Shown here one piece after another: positions 1 to 6,798 of a stretch of DNA of 35,507 bases. Origin of the DNA: Bacillota bacterium. Lineage in GTDB: Bacteria; Bacillota; Bacilli; Alicyclobacillales; SLC66. The stretch covers positions 1 through 35,507 of the forward strand of contig JAPNUP010000133.1 of NCBI GenBank assembly GCA_026627345.1, written 5' to 3'. A model generated the notes under the pieces. The model did not search any database. It worked only from the letters and a program-made list of their open reading frames with translations, and had not been told where the DNA came from. A program made the position numbers and the translations under genes. Positions within the stretch are counted from its first letter, which is position 1, and every line of letters starts with the position of its first letter.

Positions 1-122
1 AAGTGGTATGTCTCGACAACCTGGGACTGGATGATGGGTATCGAAGCTGGACCCCCGCCATACCCTAAAAGTCCGGATTTTAACATAGCCAAGAACAGAT
101 TGCCGATCGTGCTGGACTGCAC
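1..122 (-). CDS. chrA: Chromate transporter ChrA family, N-terminal fragment (cut by window edge)
   Basis: Reading the minus strand from a GTG at 122 gives an uninterrupted frame to the window edge: about 40 residues that include LFLAMLKSGLLGYGGGPASI and then PIIQSQVVETYH. The GLLGYGGGPASIP-I-Q-VV pattern is the characteristic first half-motif of the CHR family, which exports chromate or related oxyanions through the membrane. An AAGGCGG ribosome binding site lies about 8 bases before the GTG. The gene follows the SpoVAF-like gene on the same strand with a 57-base gap. Only the N-terminus is visible, so it cannot be told whether this is a short (one-domain) or long ChrA, and the transported anion is inferred from the family. 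Confidence 0.8.
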   Translation of the reverse strand, partial: MQSSTIGNLFLAMLKSGLLGYGGGPASIPIIQSQVVETYH

Positions 123-179
123 CGAGTGCCACCGCCTTAAAAAGATACCGTATCTCTATGCTCATACTAGCAGATTTGG

Positions 180-1682
180 TTATCCACGGCGAGTGTCTGT
201 TTTCGTGCCAAAAATGGTCGAGCGCTTATCCTTTCCTCTCAGCGGCGCCCGGATAAGTAACCCTTTAATCCCCTCCCAGTTAAAGGGCAGGACCGGCCAC
301 ATATACGGAATACCGAAAGACTTCGTGGTAGATAAGACGATGATGATGAGTACAATCCCGATGACAAACCCCCAAACACCCAAGAGCCACGCCAGCACAA
401 TCATGAACAGGCGCGCGAGTCGATTGGCAGTGGCCAATTCGTGTGACGAGGTGGCAAACTGAGCGACTACGGCGGTCCCCATAAACACCATCACTTCCGG
501 CGTCACGAGATTCATCATGACGGCGAACTGTCCAAACACCAGGGCGGCGACCACACCGATGGCTGTGGCAAGCGCGGTCGGTGTATTGATGACAGCCCGT
601 TCAAAGAGATCCACTCCGAACTGTCCAAGAATAAATTGTACACCGATGGGAAGCGGCAGGGGTTTCGGCAACACCATTTCACTCAGCCCTTTGGGCATCC
701 AGCCGGGATGGTGTGCGAGAACGATAAAGAAGCCGGGAGAGAAAACAGACACAAATGCACCTAACAGCATCACCCAGCGCATATACGTACCGCTTAGCGG
801 ATATTCATGATAGTCTTCGGGATGGTGAATATGATGAAACACAGTGCTCGGCGCGATAATCGCTTCCGGCGTGGTGTCCACAATGATGACCACCTGGCCT
901 TCGAGAAGGGCTGTCGCAGCCACGTCAGGCCGTTCTGTATAGCGCGCAATCGGGTACGGATTCCACTTTACTTTACCAAGAAATTCCGTCACAGACTGCT
1001 CGCCCATAGCGACGATATCACTGTCGATCGCTTTGAGATCTGTTCTCATACGATCGACTAAGGCATCGTTCGTGACGTCCGATAGATAAAGCAGGCTGAC
1101 GTCCGTTTGCGAGCGTGTACCGACTTGGTAAAGCTCGATACGCAGGCGCGGATCCCGCAACCGCCGACGAATCAGCGCCACGTTCATGAGCATGGTCTCC
1201 GTAAAACCATCACGCGGCCCACGCACCACGCGCTCTACCTCAGGTTCTGAGATACTGCGCATCGGATAGATCCGGGTATCGATGACTAACACATCGGAAT
1301 ACCCTTCAAGGAAAATCACGAGCGGCCCCGATAGGATGAACCGAACGGCGTCTTTCATCGTATTAATGATTTGAACCTGCACGAATCCGACGGTTACATT
1401 CAGGTACTGAACCAATTCCTCAATAGTAAAGTCGCGATTAGGATGGCGCTGTACGAATTCTTTGAGCGTCATTTCCATATTCTCAAGGATCAACACCATA
1501 TTCATGGTGAGAAAGTACCCATTGGCGGTATAGGCGGTCATCTTAATTTCATCAAATACGAACGGTTTTGCGATCAAATCCCAGCTCACGCCGATACCCA
1601 GTAACTCTTTGAGGTACTCGTCGTTGACCTTCAGCGTCGGTGAAACTTTCACACCTTCGAGCGCCTCCATGGCAGTCGTCAA
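180..1682 (-). CDS. spoVAF: GerA-family spore protein, SpoVAF-like
   Basis: A 500-residue membrane protein of the GerA family, which acts in spore germination in the inner membrane of the forespore. The soluble N-terminal half carries ERVVRGPRDGF, LIRRRLRDPRL and the signature NPYPIARYTERPDVAA followed by LLEGQVVIIVDTTP. The C-terminal half (about residues 300-470) is a set of hydrophobic segments ending in PYMWPVLPF. The N-terminus (DEYLKELLG-GVSWDL) and overall length match SpoVAF better than classical GerAA receptor subunits, and no gerB or gerC partner is adjacent. The start chosen is TTG at 1682, because GGAGGG sits 7 bases upstream. A sigma-G-like promoter lies just before it. Family assignment is firm; the SpoVAF subfamily is likely. 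Confidence 0.85.
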   Translation of the reverse strand: MTTAMEALEGVKVSPTLKVNDEYLKELLGIGVSWDLIAKPFVFDEIKMTAYTANGYFLTMNMVLILENMEMTLKEFVQRHPNRDFTIEELVQYLNVTVGFVQVQIINTMKDAVRFILSGPLVIFLEGYSDVLVIDTRIYPMRSISEPEVERVVRGPRDGFTETMLMNVALIRRRLRDPRLRIELYQVGTRSQTDVSLLYLSDVTNDALVDRMRTDLKAIDSDIVAMGEQSVTEFLGKVKWNPYPIARYTERPDVAATALLEGQVVIIVDTTPEAIIAPSTVFHHIHHPEDYHEYPLSGTYMRWVMLLGAFVSVFSPGFFIVLAHHPGWMPKGLSEMVLPKPLPLPIGVQFILGQFGVDLFERAVINTPTALATAIGVVAALVFGQFAVMMNLVTPEVMVFMGTAVVAQFATSSHELATANRLARLFMIVLAWLLGVWGFVIGIVLIIIVLSTTKSFGIPYMWPVLPFNWEGIKGLLIRAPLRGKDKRSTIFGTKTDTRRG

Positions 1683-1702
1683 GATACATCCCTCCGTGAC
1701 TC

Positions 1703-1732
1703 CAGTATGCGAAACAGGAGGTTGATGTATGC
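1703..1732 (-). promoter_or_regulatory. Candidate sigma-G-type forespore promoter
   Basis: On the minus strand GCATA (1732-1728) is followed after 18 bases by CATACTG (1709-1703). This is close to the sigma-F/G pattern GHATR-N18-CATWHTA, with one mismatch at the last base of the -10. It is 21 bases before the TTG start of the GerA-family gene, which is the gene expected to be forespore-expressed. The predicted transcript would begin almost at the ribosome binding site, which is tight but possible. Confidence 0.5.
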
Positions 1733-1876
1733 GGGGACGCGCTCACTTTTTGGTTGCAAAGCCGATTTTTTGGATAACACTGATGGTATAGGAAAGCGAC
1801 GTGTGACGGTAACCTTTTGACCACGCCATACGTCTATAGAAGTGACCAGTTTACAAGGGAAACGAGGCGATCACTG

Positions 1877-2413
1877 ATGCCACTAGCCGCCATGAAGTTG
1901 TATGGAGCAGCCGCTCTCTTGTGCGCCTCCGTGTTTTTCCTAAATGGGACTCCCGCGACACACGCCAGTGAACCGGGTACAGCTCTGGCGACTCCACAGG
2001 GATGGGTGCCACAACAGATTGGACACAGTATCTCGTTCGCTTATCCAGCCGACTTCGTACCTGTCAACGATGGTGGACCGTATGTCACCGAGGTGGGTGG
2101 TGCACTCCTGAACAAAGCGCGAACCCAGTACGAACTGTTACTTGGTGTAGAGATCGACTCGCAGCCACATCTCACCGTAGAGTCTGCCGCCAACCAGTTC
2201 CTTCATAACTACCGCAACGATACCTTAGTGGCTGACCGGCAAACTGCCTATGGTCGCGAATTGCAATTTGCCATGCCCGCTCACATGTCATATACGATTT
2301 ATCTCGCGCCGTGCACAGACGGTGTGCGCGAAATTGTGATCAACAACGAACATTCGAGCACCGCCTACACGCGCACGATCCAAACCTTTTTGCAAACCGT
2401 AAAACAACGGTAG
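1877..2413 (+). CDS. Secreted protein of unknown function
   Basis: About 178 residues from ATG 1877, chosen because GAGG lies 9 bases upstream; the frame is open back to 1817. The N-terminus is a clear signal peptide: a short basic start (MKLYG), a hydrophobic core (AAALLCASVFFL) and an ATHA-S cleavage-like site. The mature part is a soluble domain with SISFAYPADFVPV and later IVINNEHSSTAYTRTIQTFL, resembling small extracytoplasmic beta-rich proteins that contain a P-x-D/G-F-type motif. No catalytic motif or cysteine pair was recognised (one Cys near the C-terminus). It stands alone between divergent SpoVAF and the following oxidoreductase. Function unknown. Confidence 0.7.
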   Translation: MPLAAMKLYGAAALLCASVFFLNGTPATHASEPGTALATPQGWVPQQIGHSISFAYPADFVPVNDGGPYVTEVGGALLNKARTQYELLLGVEIDSQPHLTVESAANQFLHNYRNDTLVADRQTAYGRELQFAMPAHMSYTIYLAPCTDGVREIVINNEHSSTAYTRTIQTFLQTVKQR

Positions 2414-2501
2414 TTTCCTTGAACCTTCTGAGTAGTACAATAGCTATGAACAGTCGCACTTGGCGTGCTGTTCAAGCCTGTACATACGAGGAGGTTTTTT
2501 C

Positions 2502-3488
2502 ATGATACGCACTGCAATGCTCAGTCGCTGGCATGTACATGCCAATGACTATGCGCGCCAGGCGCAGGAAAACCAAGACATCAGCATAACGGCCGTCTGG
2601 GATGAACAGCCCACTCGTGGGCAAGCATGGGCAGAGGAACTGAAAGTCCCCTTCTACGAGTCCCTCGATGCACTGTTGTCGTCTGACGCCATCGATGCAG
2701 TCATCGTCGACACGCCATCGAACATGCATCTCGACGTGATTACGAAAGCCGCGCAACACGGCAAGCATATCTACACGGAAAAGGTCATGGGTTTCACTGT
2801 AAAAGAGTGTGAAGAGATGTTCAGTGCTATTGACCGCGCCGGCGTTCAGTTCATGATCTCGCTGCCTAGACTCACCGATCCTGTATATGTGTACGCCCAG
2901 CAGGCGCTGCACGACGGATTATTAGGTGAGTTGCAGTCTATCCGCTGTCGCTTGGTGCATGGCGGCGCCCTGCCTTATGAAGGCCATCCGCACGGCTGGC
3001 TACCTGAACACTTTTTTGACCCGGTGGCGTGCGGTGGAGGCGCCTTAATCGATCTCGGCGCACACCCGATTTATTTGACTAACCGCTTGGCAGGACCTGC
3101 CAAAGCACTGTCCGCTCACTTCTCTTACAACCTCGGCCACGAAGTCGAAGATCATGCCGTTGTCGTAGTCGATTACGCTTCCGGTGCAGTAGGCATCCTG
3201 GAAGCCGGTTTCAACGCTCCAGCGAGCCCTTTTCTGGTAGAACTTCACGGAACCAAAGGCTCGTTGCTGATCGAAGACAACGCGCTTAAAATCAAGTCGG
3301 TGGACATGGGCAACGAATGGGTACATCCTCAACTACCGGCACCGCTGGCCCGACCTATGGAACAGTGGGCAAACGCAATTGTGAATGGTACTGCGCCCAC
3401 CATCACGCGTGACGATGCCATTGCTTTGACGAGAATAAATGAAGCCGCAAAAGTTGCCCATCAAGAAGGTAGACGCATCACTCTCTAG
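2502..3488 (+). CDS. Gfo/Idh/MocA-family NAD(P)-dependent oxidoreductase
   Basis: 328 residues from ATG 2502, preceded by a strong GAGGAGG 7 bases upstream; the longer in-frame extension has no such site. The N-terminal Rossmann domain binds NAD(P). The family's TEK motif appears as YTEKVMGF (about residue 90) and the second-domain signature as CGGGALIDLGAHPIYL (about residue 180). Such enzymes oxidise or reduce cyclic polyols and sugars. The N-terminus is slightly unusual, starting IRTAMLSRWHVHAND, with no obvious GxGxxG at the very start, as in several sugar-dehydrogenase-like members. The substrate is not predictable. It is convergent with the arsR gene across a shared terminator hairpin. 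Confidence 0.85.
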   Translation: MIRTAMLSRWHVHANDYARQAQENQDISITAVWDEQPTRGQAWAEELKVPFYESLDALLSSDAIDAVIVDTPSNMHLDVITKAAQHGKHIYTEKVMGFTVKECEEMFSAIDRAGVQFMISLPRLTDPVYVYAQQALHDGLLGELQSIRCRLVHGGALPYEGHPHGWLPEHFFDPVACGGGALIDLGAHPIYLTNRLAGPAKALSAHFSYNLGHEVEDHAVVVVDYASGAVGILEAGFNAPASPFLVELHGTKGSLLIEDNALKIKSVDMGNEWVHPQLPAPLARPMEQWANAIVNGTAPTITRDDAIALTRINEAAKVAHQEGRRITL

Positions 3489-3500
3489 AAAAACGAGAAA

Positions 3501-3549
3501 AAAACACCCCTGTTTACTCCGCAACTTCGGAGATAAACCGGGGTGTTTT
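3501..3549. terminator. Bidirectional rho-independent terminator
   Basis: A long hairpin: AAAACACCCC-TGTTTA-CTCCG on the left, a CAACTT loop, and CGGAG-ATAAAC-CGGGGTGTTTT on the right, with about 20 paired positions and one bulge. A-rich sequence on the left and TTTT on the right make it work in both directions. It separates the convergent oxidoreductase and arsR genes. Its right part is coding: the arsR stop codon and last codons lie inside the stem. Confidence 0.85.
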
Positions 3550-3843
3550 GGCACTTTCGTAGAATTCGTTGAATACATCTGCCAGAACACGCAGACGATC
3601 TTCATTGAGTCGGTAGTACACCCAGCGCTGGTCATGTCCATCTCGCCGCGCTGTCACAATACCCAAATCGCGCAGCACTTTCAAATGGTGCGAGGCTGTA
3701 TTCTGGCGCAGATCAAGTGATTGGGTAATATCATTCACACACCGTTCTCCTTGAGCCAAGAGGGCAACGATACGACAACGATGACGATCGCCAAGCCCCG
3801 TTACACATTCCAGCCAGCTATCCTCTTCGAGTTCCATCAACAC
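3514..3843 (-). CDS. ArsR/SmtB-family winged-helix regulator
   Basis: 109 residues with a helix-turn-helix core QSLDLRQNTASHHLKVLRDLGIV followed by a wing RRDGHDQRWVYYRL, the standard ArsR arrangement of a small dimeric DNA-binding repressor. The metal-binding ELCVCDL motif of true ArsR proteins is represented by ERCVNDI, which has only one Cys, so classical arsenite sensing is doubtful. The GTG start at 3843 was taken; an ATG two codons in is possible. It lies 37 bases after the phosphate-type transporter on the same strand, so it is probably in the same transcript and may respond to a ligand linked to that gene. Its 3' end forms part of a terminator. Confidence 0.85.
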   Translation of the reverse strand: MLMELEEDSWLECVTGLGDRHRCRIVALLAQGERCVNDITQSLDLRQNTASHHLKVLRDLGIVTARRDGHDQRWVYYRLNEDRLRVLADVFNEFYESAKTPRFISEVAE

Positions 3844-3880
3844 TTGCCCTATTCACCCCTTCCTTACGGCAACAACGTCA

Positions 3881-5299
3881 TCAGGACACAGAAGCTGTCT
3901 CATGCGTGTCTTTTTGAAAAGACTTCACCGCGGGCTTTTGCATCACAGTGATCTCATTATCCTCAAGTGAACGTTGCTTCATCTCAGGAATGGCGAGCCA
4001 GGTCAATAAGACACCGAGTGCAGAGACGCCGGCAAGCAGACCCATGGTATCGCCAAGCCCCACCTGCTTCAACACAATAGGAAGAAGGAATGCCCCGATG
4101 AACGCGCCAATCTTACCTGCCGCTGCTGATATCCCATGGCCTGTGCCGCGGATACTAGTCGGGAAAACCTCTGTCGGCACCAGGAAGGTCGTCGTATTCG
4201 GGCCAAACTCGATGAAAAAGTAGCTGACTGCATAAATGACGAGAAAGAGCAGAGGCAACTTCACGACATCCGGTGCGACAAAAATCGTCAGATAAGCCAG
4301 CGCCATCACTGCAAAACCCACGCCTTGAATCACTTTACGTCCAATGCGATCCATCATTCGCGCTGCAAGAAAGTATCCGGGAACTGCTGCAATCAGAAAC
4401 ACGCCTGCTGCAACGAGCGTAGTGGTCGCGAGCGCCGCGCCTGGAAGTAACGCTTTGTAAATCAACTGCGAGGAAACGCCATTGCCATAAAACGCGACAT
4501 CGATCAAAAACCAGCTGCCAGCGGTACCAATCAGACGGATCATGTTACGCTTATTCCAGAATGACTGCCGTGCCATCACCGGACGCGCTGCCTGTTCTGG
4601 TGCACTATCGACATGCTGACCAGTCAAATTGCTCACGACGGAAGCGGCTGATTCCGTGTCCCCTTTAACAGCCACCAAGTAGCGCGGTGTTTCTTTCATC
4701 GTGCGGCGAAGGTAGATGACAGCGGCAGAAGGAATCGCGCCGAGGCCTAACATCAGACGCCAAGCAATGTCGTGCGACACACCTGCAAATAGTAGGGCGG
4801 AAGCCACAAGCGGTCCCGCCAAGAGACCTAAACCTTGCATAGAGAACACGGTCGTCACCAGAAAACCGCGATTTTTACGATTGGCAAACTCACTCATGAT
4901 CACAGAGCTCGTCGGATAGTCCCCGCCGACCCCGAGACCCACCAAGACTCGAAAAAACACTAGCCAACCAAACGATGGCGCAAAAGCAGACAAAATCGCT
5001 CCACCGGTCAACAAGATCACTTCGATGCCATACATGGCCTTGCGCCCCAGTCGATCCATTAAACGTCCAAAAACGAACGCCCCAATGGCTGCCGCTGCGA
5101 GCGAAGTACTGTTCAGCAATGCCAATTCCGCTGTGCTCAAGTGCCAGATCGGCGTGAGAATCGCTGTTACAGTGCCAATAATGAACAAGTCATAGGCATC
5201 CGTAAAGAAGCCCATCCCCGTCGTGAAAACTGTGCGCCAGTGAAACTTCTGCAACCCGCTTTCGTCAAACGTCTGCAGCACTGCTGATTTGGCTGACAA
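3881..5299 (-). CDS. MFS transporter, phosphate:H+ symporter (PHS)-like
   Basis: 472 residues with 12 predicted membrane segments. FGRLMDRLGRKAMYGIE (loop 2-3) and ARMMDRIGRKVIQG (loop 8-9) are the MFS sugar/phosphate-porter motifs. GLGVGGDYPTSSVIMSE matches the GGDYPLS-type signature of the PHS family (fungal Pho84-like), whose members import inorganic phosphate with protons. The TTG start at 5299 is preceded by AGGAG at 8 bases. About 94 bases upstream is a four-copy repeat like a Pho box, which supports phosphate-controlled expression. Related subfamilies carry organic acids or sugars, so the substrate is probable rather than certain. ArsR is encoded downstream. Confidence 0.8.
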   Translation of the reverse strand: MSAKSAVLQTFDESGLQKFHWRTVFTTGMGFFTDAYDLFIIGTVTAILTPIWHLSTAELALLNSTSLAAAAIGAFVFGRLMDRLGRKAMYGIEVILLTGGAILSAFAPSFGWLVFFRVLVGLGVGGDYPTSSVIMSEFANRKNRGFLVTTVFSMQGLGLLAGPLVASALLFAGVSHDIAWRLMLGLGAIPSAAVIYLRRTMKETPRYLVAVKGDTESAASVVSNLTGQHVDSAPEQAARPVMARQSFWNKRNMIRLIGTAGSWFLIDVAFYGNGVSSQLIYKALLPGAALATTTLVAAGVFLIAAVPGYFLAARMMDRIGRKVIQGVGFAVMALAYLTIFVAPDVVKLPLLFLVIYAVSYFFIEFGPNTTTFLVPTEVFPTSIRGTGHGISAAAGKIGAFIGAFLLPIVLKQVGLGDTMGLLAGVSALGVLLTWLAIPEMKQRSLEDNEITVMQKPAVKSFQKDTHETASVS

Positions 5300-5392
5300 G
5301 ATGTTTTCTCCTCTCCGTCTGTGGCGCTAAAGAGTAGCGCAAATCGATTCAATACAAATCAATATGTTTATGCTTTTACAATACTCTCGTCT

Positions 5393-5431
5393 TGTGTAGT
5401 TTTGTTGTAGGGATTGTAAAGGTCGTGTAAA
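5393..5431 (-). promoter_or_regulatory. Putative PhoP (Pho) box, four direct repeats with 11-bp period
   Basis: On the minus strand, hexamers TTTACA (5431-5426), TTTACA (5420-5415), TACAAC (5409-5404) and TACACA (5398-5393) are separated by exactly 5 bases each. In Bacillus, PhoP binds tandem TT(A/C/T)A(C/T)A repeats with spacing near 5 bases, so one helical turn per copy. Two copies fit perfectly and the two promoter-proximal ones are degenerate. The box precedes the PHS-type phosphate transporter in the correct orientation. Confidence 0.55.
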
Positions 5432-5481
5432 GGTCACACCCAAAGTAAGGTTTATGTTCCCAGCAACACCACTACATACAA

Positions 5482-5516
5482 ATGAGCGGCTAGGAGTCTG
5501 CCCCCTAGCCGCTCAT
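5482..5516 (-). terminator. Terminator hairpin downstream of trxA
   Basis: A perfect 13-bp inverted repeat (ATGAGCGGCTAGG and its complement) around a 9-base loop, beginning 11 bases after the thioredoxin stop on the minus strand. The following sequence is only modestly T-rich (ATTTGTATG), so it may be a stabiliser as well as a terminator. Confidence 0.65.
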
Positions 5517-5527
5517 CTGCACATCTG

Positions 5528-5845
5528 TCACAGTACGCTTGCGAGCTGTGTCTCCAAGTCCTTTTTAGGACGAAAGCCAACGATCTGTTTCACTGCCTGA
5601 CCATTTTGAAATAAGACCAACGTCGGAATACTCATAATCCCAAACTTGGCAGCCGTCTGCGGATTCTCATCGACATCCAACTTAGCCACTGTAATTTTAT
5701 CGCTGTATTGGTTGGCCAGCTCTTCTAATACTGGTGCCATCATCTTACAAGGTCCGCACCAAGTGGCCCAGAAATCCACCAACACGGGCTTATCGCCCTG
5801 CAGTGCTTGAGAAAAATTTGCGTCAGTCACTTTGACAGTTGCCAT
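5528..5845 (-). CDS. trxA: Thioredoxin
   Basis: 105 residues from ATG 5845, with GAGGGG about 10 bases upstream. The open frame extends further upstream, but that stretch overlaps the HesB-like gene and is unlike thioredoxin. It has the canonical active site [18 protein letters not shown], the conserved cis-Pro loop SIPTLVLF and the C-terminal helix, and is full length for the family. It reduces protein disulfides, and also persulfides, in the cytoplasm using thioredoxin reductase. It is the second gene of a two-gene unit behind the HesB-like candidate selenoprotein (50-base gap), close to a persulfide-detoxification operon, which suggests a role in sulfane-sulfur or Fe-S redox chemistry. Confidence 0.97.
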   Translation of the reverse strand: MATVKVTDANFSQALQGDKPVLVDFWATWCGPCKMMAPVLEELANQYSDKITVAKLDVDENPQTAAKFGIMSIPTLVLFQNGQAVKQIVGFRPKKDLETQLASVL

Positions 5846-5895
5846 ACGTCGATTTCCCCTCTCGTTCTTTACTACTTTACCCTGTACGACCGACA

Positions 5896-6183
5896 TCAGC
5901 AATTCCCGGCCAAAGCCGAATGAATCACCAAACGCTTGCCGAACCACGATTTGACATAGTCTACCGTGACGCCCTCCATATAGCGGGCCATTTCTTTAGC
6001 ATACACTAGTTTGAGGCCGTCTACATCCTGCGCTTCATCTTCCACCCTGATGGTCTCATCCAGAGCCATCATATACTGAGGCCCGCCTCACCCGGCTGAC
6101 AAATAGATGCGCAGATACTGACCTGGGTGTTTTGCCAGTACTGTCTGTAGATATTGTTTTCCGGATTCGGTCATTTGAATCAT
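5896..6183 (-). CDS. HesB/IscA-like candidate selenoprotein (in-frame TGA at the conserved Cys)
   Basis: From ATG 6183, with GGAGG 7 bases upstream, the frame reads 95 codons to a TGA at 5898-5896, interrupted by one TGA at 6090-6088 (codon 32). The product starts [12 protein letters not shown], reaches LRIYLSAG, then the TGA, then [11 protein letters not shown], and ends ALAGNC. In A-type Fe-S carriers (IscA/HesB) this position is the first conserved cysteine of the GCGGP..xLALDE motif. A HesB-related selenoprotein family with Sec at exactly this Cys is established. A hairpin fitting a bacterial SECIS follows the TGA. The rest of the frame is intact, so decay is unlikely. Ordinary ORF calling splits and misses it. 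Probable role: Fe-S or redox sulfur chemistry, co-transcribed with trxA. Translation through the TGA depends on selA, selB, selC and selD, which are not in this window. Confidence 0.78.
6048..6071 (-). promoter_or_regulatory. Candidate bacterial SECIS element
   Basis: Minus strand 6071-6048: TGATGG and CTC pair with GAG and CCATCA, with one bulged A (6054), closing a five-base loop TGGAT. The stem begins 16 bases after the in-frame TGA, and the loop G is about 26 bases after it. This lies within the usual distance range (about 16-37) for SelB-recognised elements, which have a small apical loop with G in the first two positions. A second, nearer hairpin (loop GTATA, 11 bases after the TGA) overlaps it and is the alternative. 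Confidence 0.6.
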
Positions 6184-6215
6184 GGCCCCACCTCCAACCT
6201 TCGAAGTACCTTTCT

Positions 6216-6244
6216 TTTATATACCCCGTCAGGTATAAAGTCAA
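6216..6244 (-). promoter_or_regulatory. Promoter of the HesB-like/trxA unit with CsoR/CstR-type operator in the spacer
   Basis: Minus strand TTGACT (6244-6239), 17-base spacer, TATAAA (6221-6216): one mismatch per box. The spacer and box edges carry an inverted repeat (6220-6237) reading TATACC-N6-GGTATA, which resembles ATACCC..GGGTAT operators of the CsoR/CstR/FrmR family. A repressor bound here would block RNA polymerase. The transcript start would be about 30 bases before the HesB-like ATG. Confidence 0.6.
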
Positions 6245-6271
6245 CAACGGCCGATCACAAATCGTAGGCGA

Positions 6272-6670
6272 TCAGGCTGTGTGCGCACAAGCAGGACAGA
6301 GACCTTCGAAAAGAAGCGTCATCGCCTGCACTTCATAGTCAGAGCGTCGTCCGGCATGTTGCACGAGCTCAGCACTTTCGGGCAGATCAAATTCGGCAAT
6401 CGCATGACATTGGCGACAGACGATATGACAGTGATCATCCGTTCGTCGGTCGTAGTGACAAGCCCCATCGCCCACGTGCAGTTCTTGCACCAGGCCTGCT
6501 TCCGTCAGATACCGAAGAGAATTGTACACAGTGCCATAAGCAAAGTGATATCCCCTGTTGTTCAGCCGCTCGATAATCTCAGCGGCGGTAGGATGGTCGT
6601 CAGCTTCGGTGATCATATCGAGCACGGCTTTACGCTGTTTGGTTAGCAGGAGAGATCGTTGTTGGCTCAT
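6272..6670 (-). CDS. Fur-family metalloregulator, PerR-like
   Basis: 132 residues from ATG 6670 (GAGG 5 bases upstream). It has an N-terminal winged helix, then the metal core. By alignment to Bacillus PerR the structural zinc cysteines are Cys85, Cys88, Cys125 and Cys128, and the regulatory metal ligands His26, Asp74, His80 and His82 are all present. The position of PerR Asp104 is Glu93 here, which is the Fur-like residue. The protein is therefore PerR-like by alignment but may be less peroxide-sensitive, or may sense iron. It lies upstream of the HesB-like/trxA unit on the same strand, 88 bases away with its own promoter between. A TATAAT-containing sequence precedes it, but no complete Per box was found. 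Confidence 0.85.
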   Translation of the reverse strand: MSQQRSLLLTKQRKAVLDMITEADDHPTAAEIIERLNNRGYHFAYGTVYNSLRYLTEAGLVQELHVGDGACHYDRRTDDHCHIVCRQCHAIAEFDLPESAELVQHAGRRSDYEVQAMTLLFEGLCPACAHTA

Positions 6671-6718
6671 GAGATCCTCACGTTTTAGTATTGAACCTAT
6701 TATAACCGATGGGCCAAC

Positions 6719-6760
6719 AAATAAAAGCAGGGCCGACAAGAGAGAATCCTTGTCAGCCCT
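6719..6760 (-). terminator. Rho-independent terminator of the sulfur operon
   Basis: Minus strand: AGGGCTGACAAG, an 8-base loop, CTTGTCGGCCCT (12 bp with one G-U), followed by GCTTTTATTT. It lies beyond the MITE-like element, so the original cstB-to-terminator distance was lengthened by the insertion. Confidence 0.85.
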
Positions 6761-6798
6761 ACTCACTGCAAGACAAATGGCACCATCTACAACTTATA

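Noticed and set aside
31-462. Open frame on the plus strand through the start of the window
   Set aside because: Antisense shadow of the SpoVAF-like and ChrA genes; composition unnatural and no ribosome binding site.
5846-5947. N-terminal extension of thioredoxin
   Set aside because: Not thioredoxin-like, overlaps the end of the HesB-like gene in another frame, and the ribosome binding site supports the internal ATG.
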